A stretch of 6,091 bases of DNA from Candidatus Aminicenantota bacterium (GCA_016926925.1 JAFGNQ010000097.1:1-6091); one strand, 5' to 3'. Positions 1 through 6,091 are shown, numbered from the stretch's first letter. Notes: generated by a model not told the origin, from the sequence alone. A program made the numbers and translations.

Positions 1-70
1 AAATGGAATTCTGATTCAAAATGCAGTGTGCCACCAAAACCAGCTTCTTGCTCCTTGCATCTGTAAACAT
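1..70 (-). CDS. 5' end of a gene with an N-terminal HCILNQN motif (partial, possibly TudS/DUF523-related)
   Basis: Only the first 23 codons are inside the window; the gene continues past the left edge. The ATG (70-68) follows a strong ribosome site, AGGAGG at 77-82, with a six-base spacer. The peptide begins MFTDARSKKLVLVAHCILNQ and continues NSI. A short beta-strand-like LVLVAHC followed by ILNQN resembles the N-terminus of small cysteine proteins related to the DUF523/2-thiouracil desulfurase (TudS) group, where this cysteine is near the start. That family match is from memory of the motif and rests on 23 residues, so the function is tentative. That it is a real gene start is better supported, by the ideal ribosome site and the conserved-looking peptide. 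It lies downstream of the radical SAM gene on the same strand, with a probable terminator between them, so it is likely transcribed separately. Confidence 0.6.
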   Translation of the reverse strand, partial: MFTDARSKKLVLVAHCILNQNSI

Positions 71-74
71 GAGG

Positions 75-82
75 CACCTCCT
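75..82 (-). promoter_or_regulatory. Strong Shine-Dalgarno site of the left-edge gene
   Basis: The minus strand reads AGGAGGTG, a near-perfect match to the 16S rRNA anti-Shine-Dalgarno sequence. It is six bases (counted from AGGAGG) before the ATG at 70-68. This is the main evidence that the 23-codon open frame at the window edge is a genuine gene start. Confidence 0.75.
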
Positions 83-130
83 AATTATATACGAAGTTTA
101 CCAGTCCTTTATAATAAGGCATTCCCATAC

Positions 131-152
131 AAAAACCGGATGGAATCCGGTT
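131..152 (-). terminator. Probable intrinsic terminator after the radical SAM gene
   Basis: On the minus strand AACCGGAT, a three-base loop and ATCCGGTT form a perfect eight-base-pair stem. It is followed directly by a T run (TTTTTGT; the run overlaps the last two stem bases). It lies about 45 bases past the stop codon of the radical SAM gene at 196, as expected for a rho-independent terminator. The stem has only four G-C pairs, so strength is moderate. On the plus strand the hairpin is followed by GTATTTTC, so weak bidirectional action is possible. Confidence 0.6.
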
Positions 153-195
153 GTATTTTCTCAAAAGCAAGTTTAGTAAAAAAGGCTCCTATAAG

Positions 196-2037
196 CTAGA
201 CCCGGGGTCTGAAAAGTCTGTCAATAAGATCCTGTCGTCCCAGTTCATCGAGCGTTTTTCTTATCCATTTCTGGTTTTCTTTCTTATACCAGAAGAAAAA
301 TCTGTTCTGCCCCAGCTTTTCCTCTCGTGTTTTCGCGGTATAGACCTGTTTCAGCGTATAAGGATGACAGCCTGAATAGAATATGACTGTGGCAAGTGTC
401 ATTGGCGTCGGCATAAAATCCTGGACCTGCTCCAGCAAAAAACCGAGGCCCTTGGTCTCAGCGGCAAGATTTGCCATATCCTCCATCGTGCATCCGGGGT
501 GACTCGATATAAAATAGGGAACGAGCTGTTGGTTCAATCCCTTCTTTTTACAGATTTCATCAAACCTCTTTTTAAACATTTTGAATGAATCGAATGAAGG
601 TTTCCTCATCAATTTGAGAACTTTTTCAGAAGTGTGTTCAGGGGCAATTTTCAGCCGCCCCGATACATGATGGGTCACCACCTGTTCGATATATTCCTTG
701 TAGGCATTCTTTTTTTCTTCCTCTCTGGATTTGCCCAGAAGAAAATCATACCGTATGCCGCTCGATACATAGGCTTTCTTGACTTTGGGGTGATCCGCAA
801 CTTCTTCATAGAGCGCAATCAAGGGGCGGTGATCCAGGTTGAGATTGGAACAGCTTTCGGGATAAACACAGGAAGGTCTGTCACAAACATCACAGATGGA
901 CCGATCGACCCCCCCCGTCCCGTACATATTGGCGGAAGGGCCGCCGAGGTCGCTGATGTATCCTTTGAAACCGGGCATGGCCGCAATGACGTCCACCTCT
1001 TTGAGAATCGATGCCTTTGACCGGCTGGCGATCATTTTTCCCTGATGGGCGGAAATCGTGCAAAAACTGCATCCGCCAAAGCAACCACGGTGCAGAGTAA
1101 TGGAGAACTTGATCATCTCGAAGGCGGGAATCGGCCCTCGTTTCTCATACCGAGGGTGAGGAAGCCGGGTATAGGGCAGATCGTACGACGCGTCGATCTC
1201 CTTTTCGGTCATCGCTCGAAATGGCGGATTGACTAAGAGTATCCGGTCATCCACTTTTTGAAGGAGTCGTCCCGCAACCTGCTTGTTCGATTCTTGTTCG
1301 ATCACCTTAAAATTACGGGCAAAGACCTTTTTATCCCTCAGACAAGCTCCATGAGAGGCAAGCTCCAGAGTTTTCCATTTATTGCTTTTTGGAATGGGAA
1401 CCCCTGCAGGCAGTAAAACGGCCGTTTGTGGAATGGTGTTGAGAGAGGAGAACGGCACCCCTTTTTTCAATAATCTCAGCATTTCCCTTACAGGCTGTTC
1501 TCCCATTCCATAGACGAGCAAATCCGCACCGCTTTCCACCAATATGGAAGGCTTTAAACGATTCGACCAATAATCATAGTGGGTCACCCGCCTCAAAGAG
1601 GCTTCTATCCCCCCGATGACAACCGGGACTCCGGGATAGAGCTTTTTGAGAATTCGGCTGTAGACAACGGTTGCATAGTCGGGCCTGAAACCTGTTTTTC
1701 CGCCGGGAGTATAGGCATCATCCGAGCGAAGCCGCTTGTTGGCCGTATAGTGATTGAGCATGGGATCCATGCACCCCCCGGTAACGGCAAAGAAGAGATT
1801 CGGCCTGCCGAGCTTTTTGAAGTCCCTAAGATCGTCACGCCAGTTAGGCTGAGGGATGATGGCCACCTTGAAGCCTTCCCTTTCGATAATCCTCCCTATA
1901 ACAGCATGGCCGAAAGCAGGATGATCCACGTAGGCGTCACCTGAAATAAGGATGACATCCAGCGCATGCCACCCCCTCGATTCGACCTCCTTTTTGGTCG
2001 TTGGCAGCCAATCCGCTATAGGACGTGAGGGATTCAA
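196..2037 (-). CDS. ygiQ: YgiQ family radical SAM protein (UPF0313)
   Basis: This 613-residue protein is a clear YgiQ-type member of the radical SAM superfamily; the reaction and substrate of the family are not established. The N-terminal part carries the family's signature segments: ISGDAYVDHP near residue 31, the DDAYTPGG region near 106 and VVIGGIEASLRR near 139. This resembles the binding domain that precedes the radical SAM core. The core has the CxxxCxxC cluster at C319, C323 and C326, which should bind the 4Fe-4S cluster that cleaves S-adenosylmethionine. A second cysteine group (C382, C385, C390, C396) follows. The C-terminal part retains family-like stretches such as RLKIAPEHTS and YFISSHPGC. 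It is shorter than E. coli YgiQ (over 700 residues) but looks complete. The start is TTG (2037-2035): an in-frame TAA lies seven codons upstream, TTG is the first usable codon after it, and the next Met is residue 90, beyond conserved sequence. The Shine-Dalgarno site is only a G-rich stretch (GGGGG). No signal peptide or membrane segment is seen; it is probably cytosolic. Confidence 0.93.
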   Translation of the reverse strand: MNPSRPIADWLPTTKKEVESRGWHALDVILISGDAYVDHPAFGHAVIGRIIEREGFKVAIIPQPNWRDDLRDFKKLGRPNLFFAVTGGCMDPMLNHYTANKRLRSDDAYTPGGKTGFRPDYATVVYSRILKKLYPGVPVVIGGIEASLRRVTHYDYWSNRLKPSILVESGADLLVYGMGEQPVREMLRLLKKGVPFSSLNTIPQTAVLLPAGVPIPKSNKWKTLELASHGACLRDKKVFARNFKVIEQESNKQVAGRLLQKVDDRILLVNPPFRAMTEKEIDASYDLPYTRLPHPRYEKRGPIPAFEMIKFSITLHRGCFGGCSFCTISAHQGKMIASRSKASILKEVDVIAAMPGFKGYISDLGGPSANMYGTGGVDRSICDVCDRPSCVYPESCSNLNLDHRPLIALYEEVADHPKVKKAYVSSGIRYDFLLGKSREEEKKNAYKEYIEQVVTHHVSGRLKIAPEHTSEKVLKLMRKPSFDSFKMFKKRFDEICKKKGLNQQLVPYFISSHPGCTMEDMANLAAETKGLGFLLEQVQDFMPTPMTLATVIFYSGCHPYTLKQVYTAKTREEKLGQNRFFFWYKKENQKWIRKTLDELGRQDLIDRLFRPRV

Positions 2038-2156
2038 CCAGACCCCCGGCTCATTTTATAAATAGCGAAAAGTCTCGATTCACTCATAGGCTGCACATAA
2101 CGAATTTTACACTATTCCGGATAAATGTTCCCTATCAAATGCCTTTCGGAGTCGCC
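2038..2156. other. Intergenic gap between the acetyltransferase and radical SAM genes
   Basis: This 119-base, fairly AT-rich stretch should carry the 3' end of the acetyltransferase transcript and the leader of the radical SAM gene. I found no stem followed by a T run and no -35/-10 pair with good spacing. AT-rich TATAAA-like sequence lies close to the radical SAM start but has no matching -35 element. Read-through from the acetyltransferase gene is therefore possible. Confidence 0.4.
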
Positions 2157-2645
2157 CTACCCAGAGGAAAGTTTTTTCCTCAAGGTGGAATATCGCCATT
2201 TGTATCCCATGTTGTCCCTCAATCCTCCTCTTTTTTCGACTTCGAATCCTTTGGATTTATAGAACTTCAATGTTTCCGCATACGGTTTATAGACCGGAGT
2301 GCATTCACCGACAGTCTCTACCCTTAAATCCGTGTAGCCGAAGCTTATCAACTCGCGCTCCGCTTTCTCGAGCAGCAGTTTTCCTATGCCCTTTCCTCTC
2401 AATTTACGATCCACGGCAAGCCATCCTATCATGGGCTTGCCTTCATGACTGTGAACCGAAATAAACCCGACGATTTTTCGATCCGATTCAACTACAAAGC
2501 ATCTGGCAAATTGTATATCCCGCGGGATATTCTCCAGCGCCTTCTCCGTAAACCACTCAGGATGGAGTGCCTCGCTGATCCGTTTTATAGAGTCCAAATC
2601 AGAAATCTTGAACTCACGCACCAAGAATTTTCTTTGGTTGTCCAT
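2157..2645 (-). CDS. GNAT family N-acetyltransferase
   Basis: This 162-residue protein has the length and layout of a single-domain Gcn5-related N-acetyltransferase, which moves the acetyl group of acetyl-CoA to an amine. The acceptor cannot be read from the sequence. The N-terminal strand and helix (VREFKISDLDSIKRI, from residue 9) fit the start of the fold. A beta strand, RKIVGFISVH (56-65), leads to motif A: WLAVDRKLRGKGIGKLLLEK, with R83-G84-K85-G86-I87-G88 as the acetyl-CoA pyrophosphate-binding loop. The late segment TLKFYKSKGFEVEKR is the usual motif B region, where a tyrosine often acts as general acid. The start ATG (2645-2643) is preceded by AAGGGAG at 2654-2660, eight bases away, which settles the start. 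It sits 136 bases downstream of the kinase gene on the same strand; the gap argues against tight coupling. No membrane or export signal is seen. Confidence 0.9.
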   Translation of the reverse strand: MDNQRKFLVREFKISDLDSIKRISEALHPEWFTEKALENIPRDIQFARCFVVESDRKIVGFISVHSHEGKPMIGWLAVDRKLRGKGIGKLLLEKAERELISFGYTDLRVETVGECTPVYKPYAETLKFYKSKGFEVEKRGGLRDNMGYKWRYSTLRKKLSSG

Positions 2646-2653
2646 ATGTAAAA

Positions 2654-2660
2654 CTCCCTT
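2654..2660 (-). promoter_or_regulatory. Shine-Dalgarno site of the acetyltransferase gene
   Basis: AAGGGAG on the minus strand lies eight bases before the ATG at 2645 and supports that start. No convincing promoter was seen further upstream in the gap. Confidence 0.6.
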
Positions 2661-2703
2661 CTTTATCGTTTCACCTTGCTCTTTTTTAAATGGGAAATAG
2701 GAT

Positions 2704-2739
2704 GGAGAGGTGGGGGGTCATTGTGCCACTCCCCTTTCC
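2704..2739. other. Weak imperfect stem-loop in the gap after the kinase gene
   Basis: A G-rich arm (2704-2717) faces a C-rich arm (2726-2739) across an eight-base loop, with about ten pairs in fourteen positions. No T run follows on the minus strand, so it is not a clean intrinsic terminator for the kinase gene. It could slow or protect a transcript end, or be meaningless. The rest of the gap (2646-2781) holds only the acetyltransferase ribosome site. Confidence 0.25.
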
Positions 2740-2781
2740 TACGATGGTCTTTAATCTAAAATAAAACGGATATGAAATTGT

Positions 2782-5151
2782 TCAGTCCAATCCCATTCTT
2801 TTCAGCAACTGGATCCATCTAGGATCTGTGTGCAGCCGGTCGCTTATGATTGGATCCGGTTTTATCCAGACCAGAAGGGGTTCATGCTCTTTGTAGGATT
2901 TCTCGAACCATTCAAAGGCCAAATCCTTTTTCCCCAGACACAAATGGATCATACCCATGAAGAATGGAGATATTTGTTTTTTCTTCGACAATTTCTCAAC
3001 CCGCTCGATCACCTCCCCGGCCTTTTTTTTACGAGAAGGGGATAAAGCATAGGCCACTCCAAGGACGCTCAGGTAAATGGGATCGTCCTCTCCTGACAAT
3101 TGAATGGACTTTTCACCGGCTGTGATGGCCTCGTCGAACCTTCCGTCAGCTGCCAGGGGTAAGGTCATCATCCAGTACGCCGGCACAAAGTGAGGTGACA
3201 TTTCAAGTGTTTTTTGAATTTTTTGAACCGCACGGGTATAATCCCGGTCATAATAGTACCGCAGTCCCAGCAGTGCGCCGTTCAGAGGCGAGAGGGGATC
3301 GAGCTCTTCTGCTTTTTCTTGCTCGGCAATGGCCTCTTTGTGCCTGCACAAAATTGAGAGCACACCACCGTAGAAGAGATGAGCGGTCGAGTATCCCGGG
3401 CATAACTCAAGGGCTCGCTTGAATTCAGCCTCAGTGCCTGTCCAGTCCCAATCGCGTCCCATCTTAACCCAGGCGAGAGCAAGGTGGGCTTCCGCCAAAC
3501 TATCATCGATCTCCAGTGCTTTGCTTGCAGCTGACTCTGCTTTGTCGGCACCCTCTTTTGGATCGAGGTACAAATAATAACCAAGAAAAGTATAGCAAAG
3601 GGAAATACCGGCATAAGCCGGAGCATAGGAGGGATCTCTTTCGATGGCTTGCTGGTAGAACTCAATCCCTTTTTTAAATCCCTCCTCGGTGTATTTGGAC
3701 CAGTGAAACCGGCCTTTTAAATACAAATTGTAGGTTTCGATGTCTTCTGTGTATCTTTTTGCAAGTAAGGTTCTCTCTTTGCGGCCAAGTTTGATTTTCA
3801 AGTTTTCGGCAATCTTCAGGGATACTTCATCCTGGATAAGAAAAAGGTCATCGATCTCTCTGTCATACCGCTCAGACCATAAATGCGAGCCGTCGGCAGC
3901 AGTAATCAATTGAGCCGTGATGCGTACTCGGTTTCCGGCTTTGCGCACACTCCCCTCGAGAAGCGTATCCACACCAAGCTTTTCCCCGATTTCTCGGACA
4001 TCATCGAATTTGTCTTTAAAGGCAAAGGCAGAAGTCCTGGCGATCACCCGTAAACCTTCGATATGAGTTAATGCATTTATGATCTCATCCGCTATCCCCT
4101 CACAAAAATAATCCTGATCCTTATCAGGACTCATATCCCGGAAGGGAAGCACGGCAATCGAGTTTTTCCATTGTGCTGTTGAGATTGTTTCTATTCTAGG
4201 TTTCTGCATCCTTGTTAGCTCAGAAAGCAGATCATTGATACTCCCATACCGCTTCTCTCTGTTCTTCTCAAGGCAAAGAAGTATCAATTGGCTGAGTTCA
4301 TAAGGAATTTCGGCGTTTATTGAGTGAGGATCTTTCGGCCTTTCGCTCAAGTGTTTCATGCTTATGCTTAAGGGCGTCTCCCCTTTGAACGGCACTTCTC
4401 CCGTCAACATCTCATAGAGGATGATGCCAAGGGAATAAACATCCGACCGCTGGTCTATCGCTTTCCCCTCCACTTGTTCCGGGCTCATATAATCAGGGGT
4501 ACCGACTATGCCGCTGTCACCCGTAAATTCTTCACCCGTTACAGAACGGGCTATCCCAAAATCCATAATGCGGGCGCTTCCAAGTTTATCGATCATGATG
4601 TTAGAGGGTTTTAGATCGCGGTGGACGATGCCTATTCCGTGAGCCTCGATAAGACCTCCACAAATTTGTTTTGAAACTAAGATCGCCGTATCTACCGGTA
4701 TTTTCCTTACTCTCCTTAGGAGGCTTTTTAAATCCTCACCCCTGACGTATTCCATGGTGATGAAATGGATTCCTTCGAACTCTCCCAAATCAAACATCTG
4801 GCAGACGTTCTTGTGTCTTATTTTCCTGGCTGACTTGAGTTCATAGCGGAATCTCTCGATGGTATTTTTGTCTGCAGCCACTTCAGATTTGATAAGCTTC
4901 AGTGCGATTTCTTCCTTGACCTTTGTGTCATAGACTCTATAGACTCTTCCCATTCCACCTTCACCCAACTCCTCGATAATTTCATACCTGTCGGCAAAGA
5001 CAGTGCCTCTGGACAGTTCTTGCACAGGAGTTGCCAAAGTCTTTGTTGCTTCCGGGAAATGCACTGACGGCATGAGCTGAGTTCCGCATTCTTTACAGAA
5101 TTTGGAGTCGGAAGTATTGTCGGAATCACATTTCGGGCATTTGGCAGGCAA
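2782..5151 (-). CDS. Soluble Ser/Thr protein kinase with zinc ribbon, TolB/FlgO-like domain and TPR repeats
   Basis: This 789-residue protein begins with a zinc ribbon (C5, C8, C19, C22), followed by a linker. A Hanks-type kinase domain spans about residues 56-315, with the glycine loop GEGGMG (63-68), ATP-anchoring K85, helix-C E104, catalytic loop HRDLKPSN (177-184), DFG (197-199) and SPE (223-225) in the APE position. All catalytic residues are present, so it should be active; having an arginine before the catalytic aspartate suggests control by activation-loop phosphorylation. Residues about 330-455 (NSIAVLPFRDMSPD onward) match the TolB/FlgO-like domain often paired with such kinases and with adenylate cyclases. 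Several TPR units follow, from about 470 to 760, and the protein ends DPRWIQLLKRMGLD, the usual family ending. No membrane helix is visible, unlike PknB. The start is TTG (5151-5149): an in-frame TGA lies two codons upstream and the next Met is residue 27, which would lose the zinc ribbon. Targets are unknown; the TPR part probably recruits partners. Confidence 0.93.
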   Translation of the reverse strand: MPAKCPKCDSDNTSDSKFCKECGTQLMPSVHFPEATKTLATPVQELSRGTVFADRYEIIEELGEGGMGRVYRVYDTKVKEEIALKLIKSEVAADKNTIERFRYELKSARKIRHKNVCQMFDLGEFEGIHFITMEYVRGEDLKSLLRRVRKIPVDTAILVSKQICGGLIEAHGIGIVHRDLKPSNIMIDKLGSARIMDFGIARSVTGEEFTGDSGIVGTPDYMSPEQVEGKAIDQRSDVYSLGIILYEMLTGEVPFKGETPLSISMKHLSERPKDPHSINAEIPYELSQLILLCLEKNREKRYGSINDLLSELTRMQKPRIETISTAQWKNSIAVLPFRDMSPDKDQDYFCEGIADEIINALTHIEGLRVIARTSAFAFKDKFDDVREIGEKLGVDTLLEGSVRKAGNRVRITAQLITAADGSHLWSERYDREIDDLFLIQDEVSLKIAENLKIKLGRKERTLLAKRYTEDIETYNLYLKGRFHWSKYTEEGFKKGIEFYQQAIERDPSYAPAYAGISLCYTFLGYYLYLDPKEGADKAESAASKALEIDDSLAEAHLALAWVKMGRDWDWTGTEAEFKRALELCPGYSTAHLFYGGVLSILCRHKEAIAEQEKAEELDPLSPLNGALLGLRYYYDRDYTRAVQKIQKTLEMSPHFVPAYWMMTLPLAADGRFDEAITAGEKSIQLSGEDDPIYLSVLGVAYALSPSRKKKAGEVIERVEKLSKKKQISPFFMGMIHLCLGKKDLAFEWFEKSYKEHEPLLVWIKPDPIISDRLHTDPRWIQLLKRMGLD

Positions 5152-5154
5152 TTG

Positions 5155-5161
5155 TCACCCC
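5155..5161 (-). promoter_or_regulatory. Shine-Dalgarno-like site deciding the kinase TTG start
   Basis: GGGGTGA on the minus strand, three bases before the TTG at 5151, pairs reasonably with the GGAGGTGA consensus. Its TGA is also the in-frame stop that closes the reading frame upstream, so no earlier start is possible. Confidence 0.5.
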
Positions 5162-5175
5162 AAGTTGGAGGGGAT

Positions 5176-5205
5176 AGAATATCAATTTAGAGAAATAGTT
5201 GTCAA
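5176..5205 (-). promoter_or_regulatory. Probable sigma-70-type promoter of the kinase gene
   Basis: The minus strand has a perfect -35 hexamer TTGACA (5205-5200), an 18-base spacer and TATTCT (5181-5176), four of six matches to the -10 consensus. Transcription would begin near 5169, giving a leader of about 18 bases that contains only the ribosome site. No obvious operator is seen. A nine-base palindrome CCAAGTTGG (5160-5168) lies at the predicted start site but is too short to interpret. Confidence 0.6.
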
Positions 5206-5220
5206 TTATTTGGAGTTGTT

Positions 5221-5526
5221 TTCAGTACAGCACGGCATGCATATAAAGATGTTGCATACGGATCGTCAGTCCGTGGCGAAAAATTTCCATGAACCACATT
5301 TCGCGGTGCACCTGATCCGGCTATTAAAAATTTGACCAAGGCAGCGGAACTCTTCTTCAATGACAATGATTCGGATCCCGTAAAACCGTCCTGGGGAAAC
5401 GAAGATACCCACACCTTTCTCGCTGTGGCCTATCTCCGGAAAAACGATCCGGACAAAACCCGGGAACACCTACAAAAAGCGCTTGAAATCAATCCCGATT
5501 ATGCATTGGCCAAAACGGCTTTTTGA
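5221..5526 (+). pseudogene. Broken 3' fragment of a TPR-protein gene
   Basis: The only plus-strand coding signal in the window. From 5293 to the TGA at 5524-5526 the frame reads like the C-terminus of a TPR protein: FRGAPDPAIKNLTKAAELF, then a tetratricopeptide unit (THTFLAVAYLRKNDPDKTRE followed by HLQKALEINPDYALAKT). The same frame upstream (5221-5289) reads FSTARHAYKDVAYGSSVRG then EKFP, and is interrupted by TGA at 5290-5292. A further stop lies at 5188-5190, in the kinase promoter region. A full-length gene would extend far upstream, but that space holds the kinase on the other strand, so the 5' part is missing. An initiation codon is available (TTG at 5332) but has no ribosome site. It is most likely a dead remnant left by a rearrangement. 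The extent of homology before the internal stop is less certain than after it. A short expressed 64-residue peptide is the less likely alternative. Confidence 0.62.
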
Positions 5527-6088
5527 GGGCTTGAAAGCTGTAACATTTTTCGGTTGCGGCATAAGCTGTGTCATCCTTCAATCCGGCCAGGTGTAAAAGC
5601 TCGTGAAACAGAACGGCCTCCAATGAACCGCATTCATCGGTAAAGGAAGCAGGATAGAGATAGACAACATTTGAATTTTTAAAGGCTCCTCCGCACCGGT
5701 TGATTCTGTAGAATTGTTGATGATATTCAGAATAGCGCGTTTCGTTCTCGCTCTTGATAACGATATAAATGGGATTTTTCTTGTCTCTGAGACGGTTCCG
5801 CATTTTCATTCTGACACTTTTCGGATTCCCATCCGGAAGACAGTCCGATTTTATCTTTATCATAACGTCATCCAGATAGGCTCTCGTAACACGGTCTCTG
5901 AGCCCCGGTGTGTACGCTTGGTTATGGGAAAACTTCAATTCCGCCACCGGATCCGAACGCAAACCCGCATCATTGGAATCATTCCCGTCCGCACTCGACT
6001 CCCGGGAAGTCCTGGGGCTTTCATACTCTCCGGAACTCTCTGAAAGGACTATAAGCATCTTTTTTTCCTGACCGAGGCCGATGATCAT
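5489..6088 (-). CDS. HExxH zinc-metallopeptidase-like protein (5' end uncertain)
   Basis: The 199-codon frame carries FHELLHLAGLKDD at residues 161-173, giving H162-E163-x-x-H166-x-x-G169-x-x-D172. This matches the HExxHxxGxx(H/D) zinc signature of metzincin-like peptidases; snapalysin-type enzymes also use Asp as the third ligand. A hydrophobic stretch (VVYLYPASF) and C153 precede it, and C182 follows. The N-terminal 60 residues are polar, Ser/Asp/Glu-rich and probably disordered. No signal peptide is visible, although the frame is open to the window edge, so an N-terminal extension cannot be excluded. Two starts compete: ATG at 6088 and ATG at 6058 (residue 11). The latter has AGGA at 6066-6069 with a seven-base spacer and is better supported, giving about 189 residues. 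The last eleven codons overlap the TPR remnant in antisense, so the C-terminus may be secondary. Substrate unknown; a secreted protease or toxin-like domain are possibilities, neither proven. Confidence 0.7.
   Translation of the reverse strand: MIIGLGQEKKMLIVLSESSGEYESPRTSRESSADGNDSNDAGLRSDPVAELKFSHNQAYTPGLRDRVTRAYLDDVMIKIKSDCLPDGNPKSVRMKMRNRLRDKKNPIYIVIKSENETRYSEYHQQFYRINRCGGAFKNSNVVYLYPASFTDECGSLEAVLFHELLHLAGLKDDTAYAATEKCYSFQALKKPFWPMHNRD
6066..6069 (-). promoter_or_regulatory. Possible ribosome site for an internal start of the metallopeptidase
   Basis: AGGA followed by seven bases (AAAAAAG) and ATG at 6058. This favours residue 11 of the longest frame as the true start if the gene does not continue beyond the window. 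Confidence 0.4.
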
Positions 6089-6091
6089 TTC

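Noticed and set aside
84..89. Perfect TATAAT hexamer on the minus strand upstream of the left-edge gene
   Set aside because: Transcription from it would begin inside the ribosome site, and no -35 hexamer lies 16-18 bases upstream.
634..1020. 128-codon open frame on the plus strand
   Set aside because: It lies entirely within the radical SAM gene on the other strand; its translation has no recognisable domain and it has no ribosome site.
1579..1944. 121-codon open frame on the plus strand
   Set aside because: It is antisense to conserved YgiQ sequence and is explained as a shadow of that gene.
3282..3665. 127-codon minus-strand frame inside the kinase gene
   Set aside because: It is an alternative frame of the TPR-coding region, which translates cleanly in the main frame.
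5158..5173. Palindromic CCCC/GGGG element at the kinase transcription start
   Set aside because: The perfect core is only nine bases and overlaps the ribosome site, so operator function cannot be argued from sequence alone.
5290..5292. TGA read as selenocysteine
   Set aside because: The surrounding gene is a 5'-truncated TPR fragment, no redox motif is present, and I saw no stem-loop suggesting a selenocysteine insertion element.
5102..5335. 77-codon plus-strand frame across the kinase start and promoter
   Set aside because: It has no domain similarity, overlaps the kinase start in antisense and runs out of frame with the TPR remnant.
1..6091. A co-ordinated new defence or mobile system
   Set aside because: The genes are unrelated in apparent function, gaps are wide, and no nuclease, transposase, CRISPR or toxin-antitoxin pair is visible.

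Overview
All intact genes in this window lie on the minus strand, so the locus reads right to left: a zinc-metallopeptidase-like protein (right edge), a large soluble Ser/Thr protein kinase, a GNAT acetyltransferase, a YgiQ-type radical SAM protein, and the first 23 codons of a small protein that runs off the left edge. The only plus-strand coding signal is a broken fragment of a tetratricopeptide (TPR) protein between the kinase and the metallopeptidase. No tRNA, rRNA, CRISPR array, insertion sequence or transposase was seen.

The organism is a bacterium with ordinary Shine-Dalgarno sites, a recognisable sigma-70-type promoter and frequent TTG starts. A zinc ribbon-kinase-TolB/FlgO-like-TPR protein is typical of Acidobacteriota, 'Candidatus Aminicenantes' and deltaproteobacterial (Desulfobacterota/Myxococcota) genomes. 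This is inferred from protein architecture only and is not a firm assignment.

Layout: 1-70 is the 5' end of a gene with an N-terminal HCILNQN motif and a strong AGGAGG site. 71-195 holds a probable intrinsic terminator for the radical SAM gene. 196-2037 is the YgiQ-like gene. 2038-2156 is a gap without clear signals. 2157-2645 is the acetyltransferase. 2646-2781 is a gap with one weak stem-loop. 2782-5151 is the kinase, with a compact promoter at about 5176-5205. 5221-5526 is the TPR remnant. 5489-6088 is the metallopeptidase-like ORF, which is open at the window edge.

The genes do not form an obvious pathway. Gaps of 110-140 bases, separate ribosome sites and a separate kinase promoter suggest mostly independent transcription units rather than one operon. 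The most unusual spot is the junction near 5515-5530, where a decayed TPR gene meets the metallopeptidase gene tail to tail. The last eleven codons of the metallopeptidase appear to be read from the antisense of TPR sequence. I see no convincing evidence for a new multi-gene system; the best leads are the metallopeptidase-like protein and the rearranged junction beside it.
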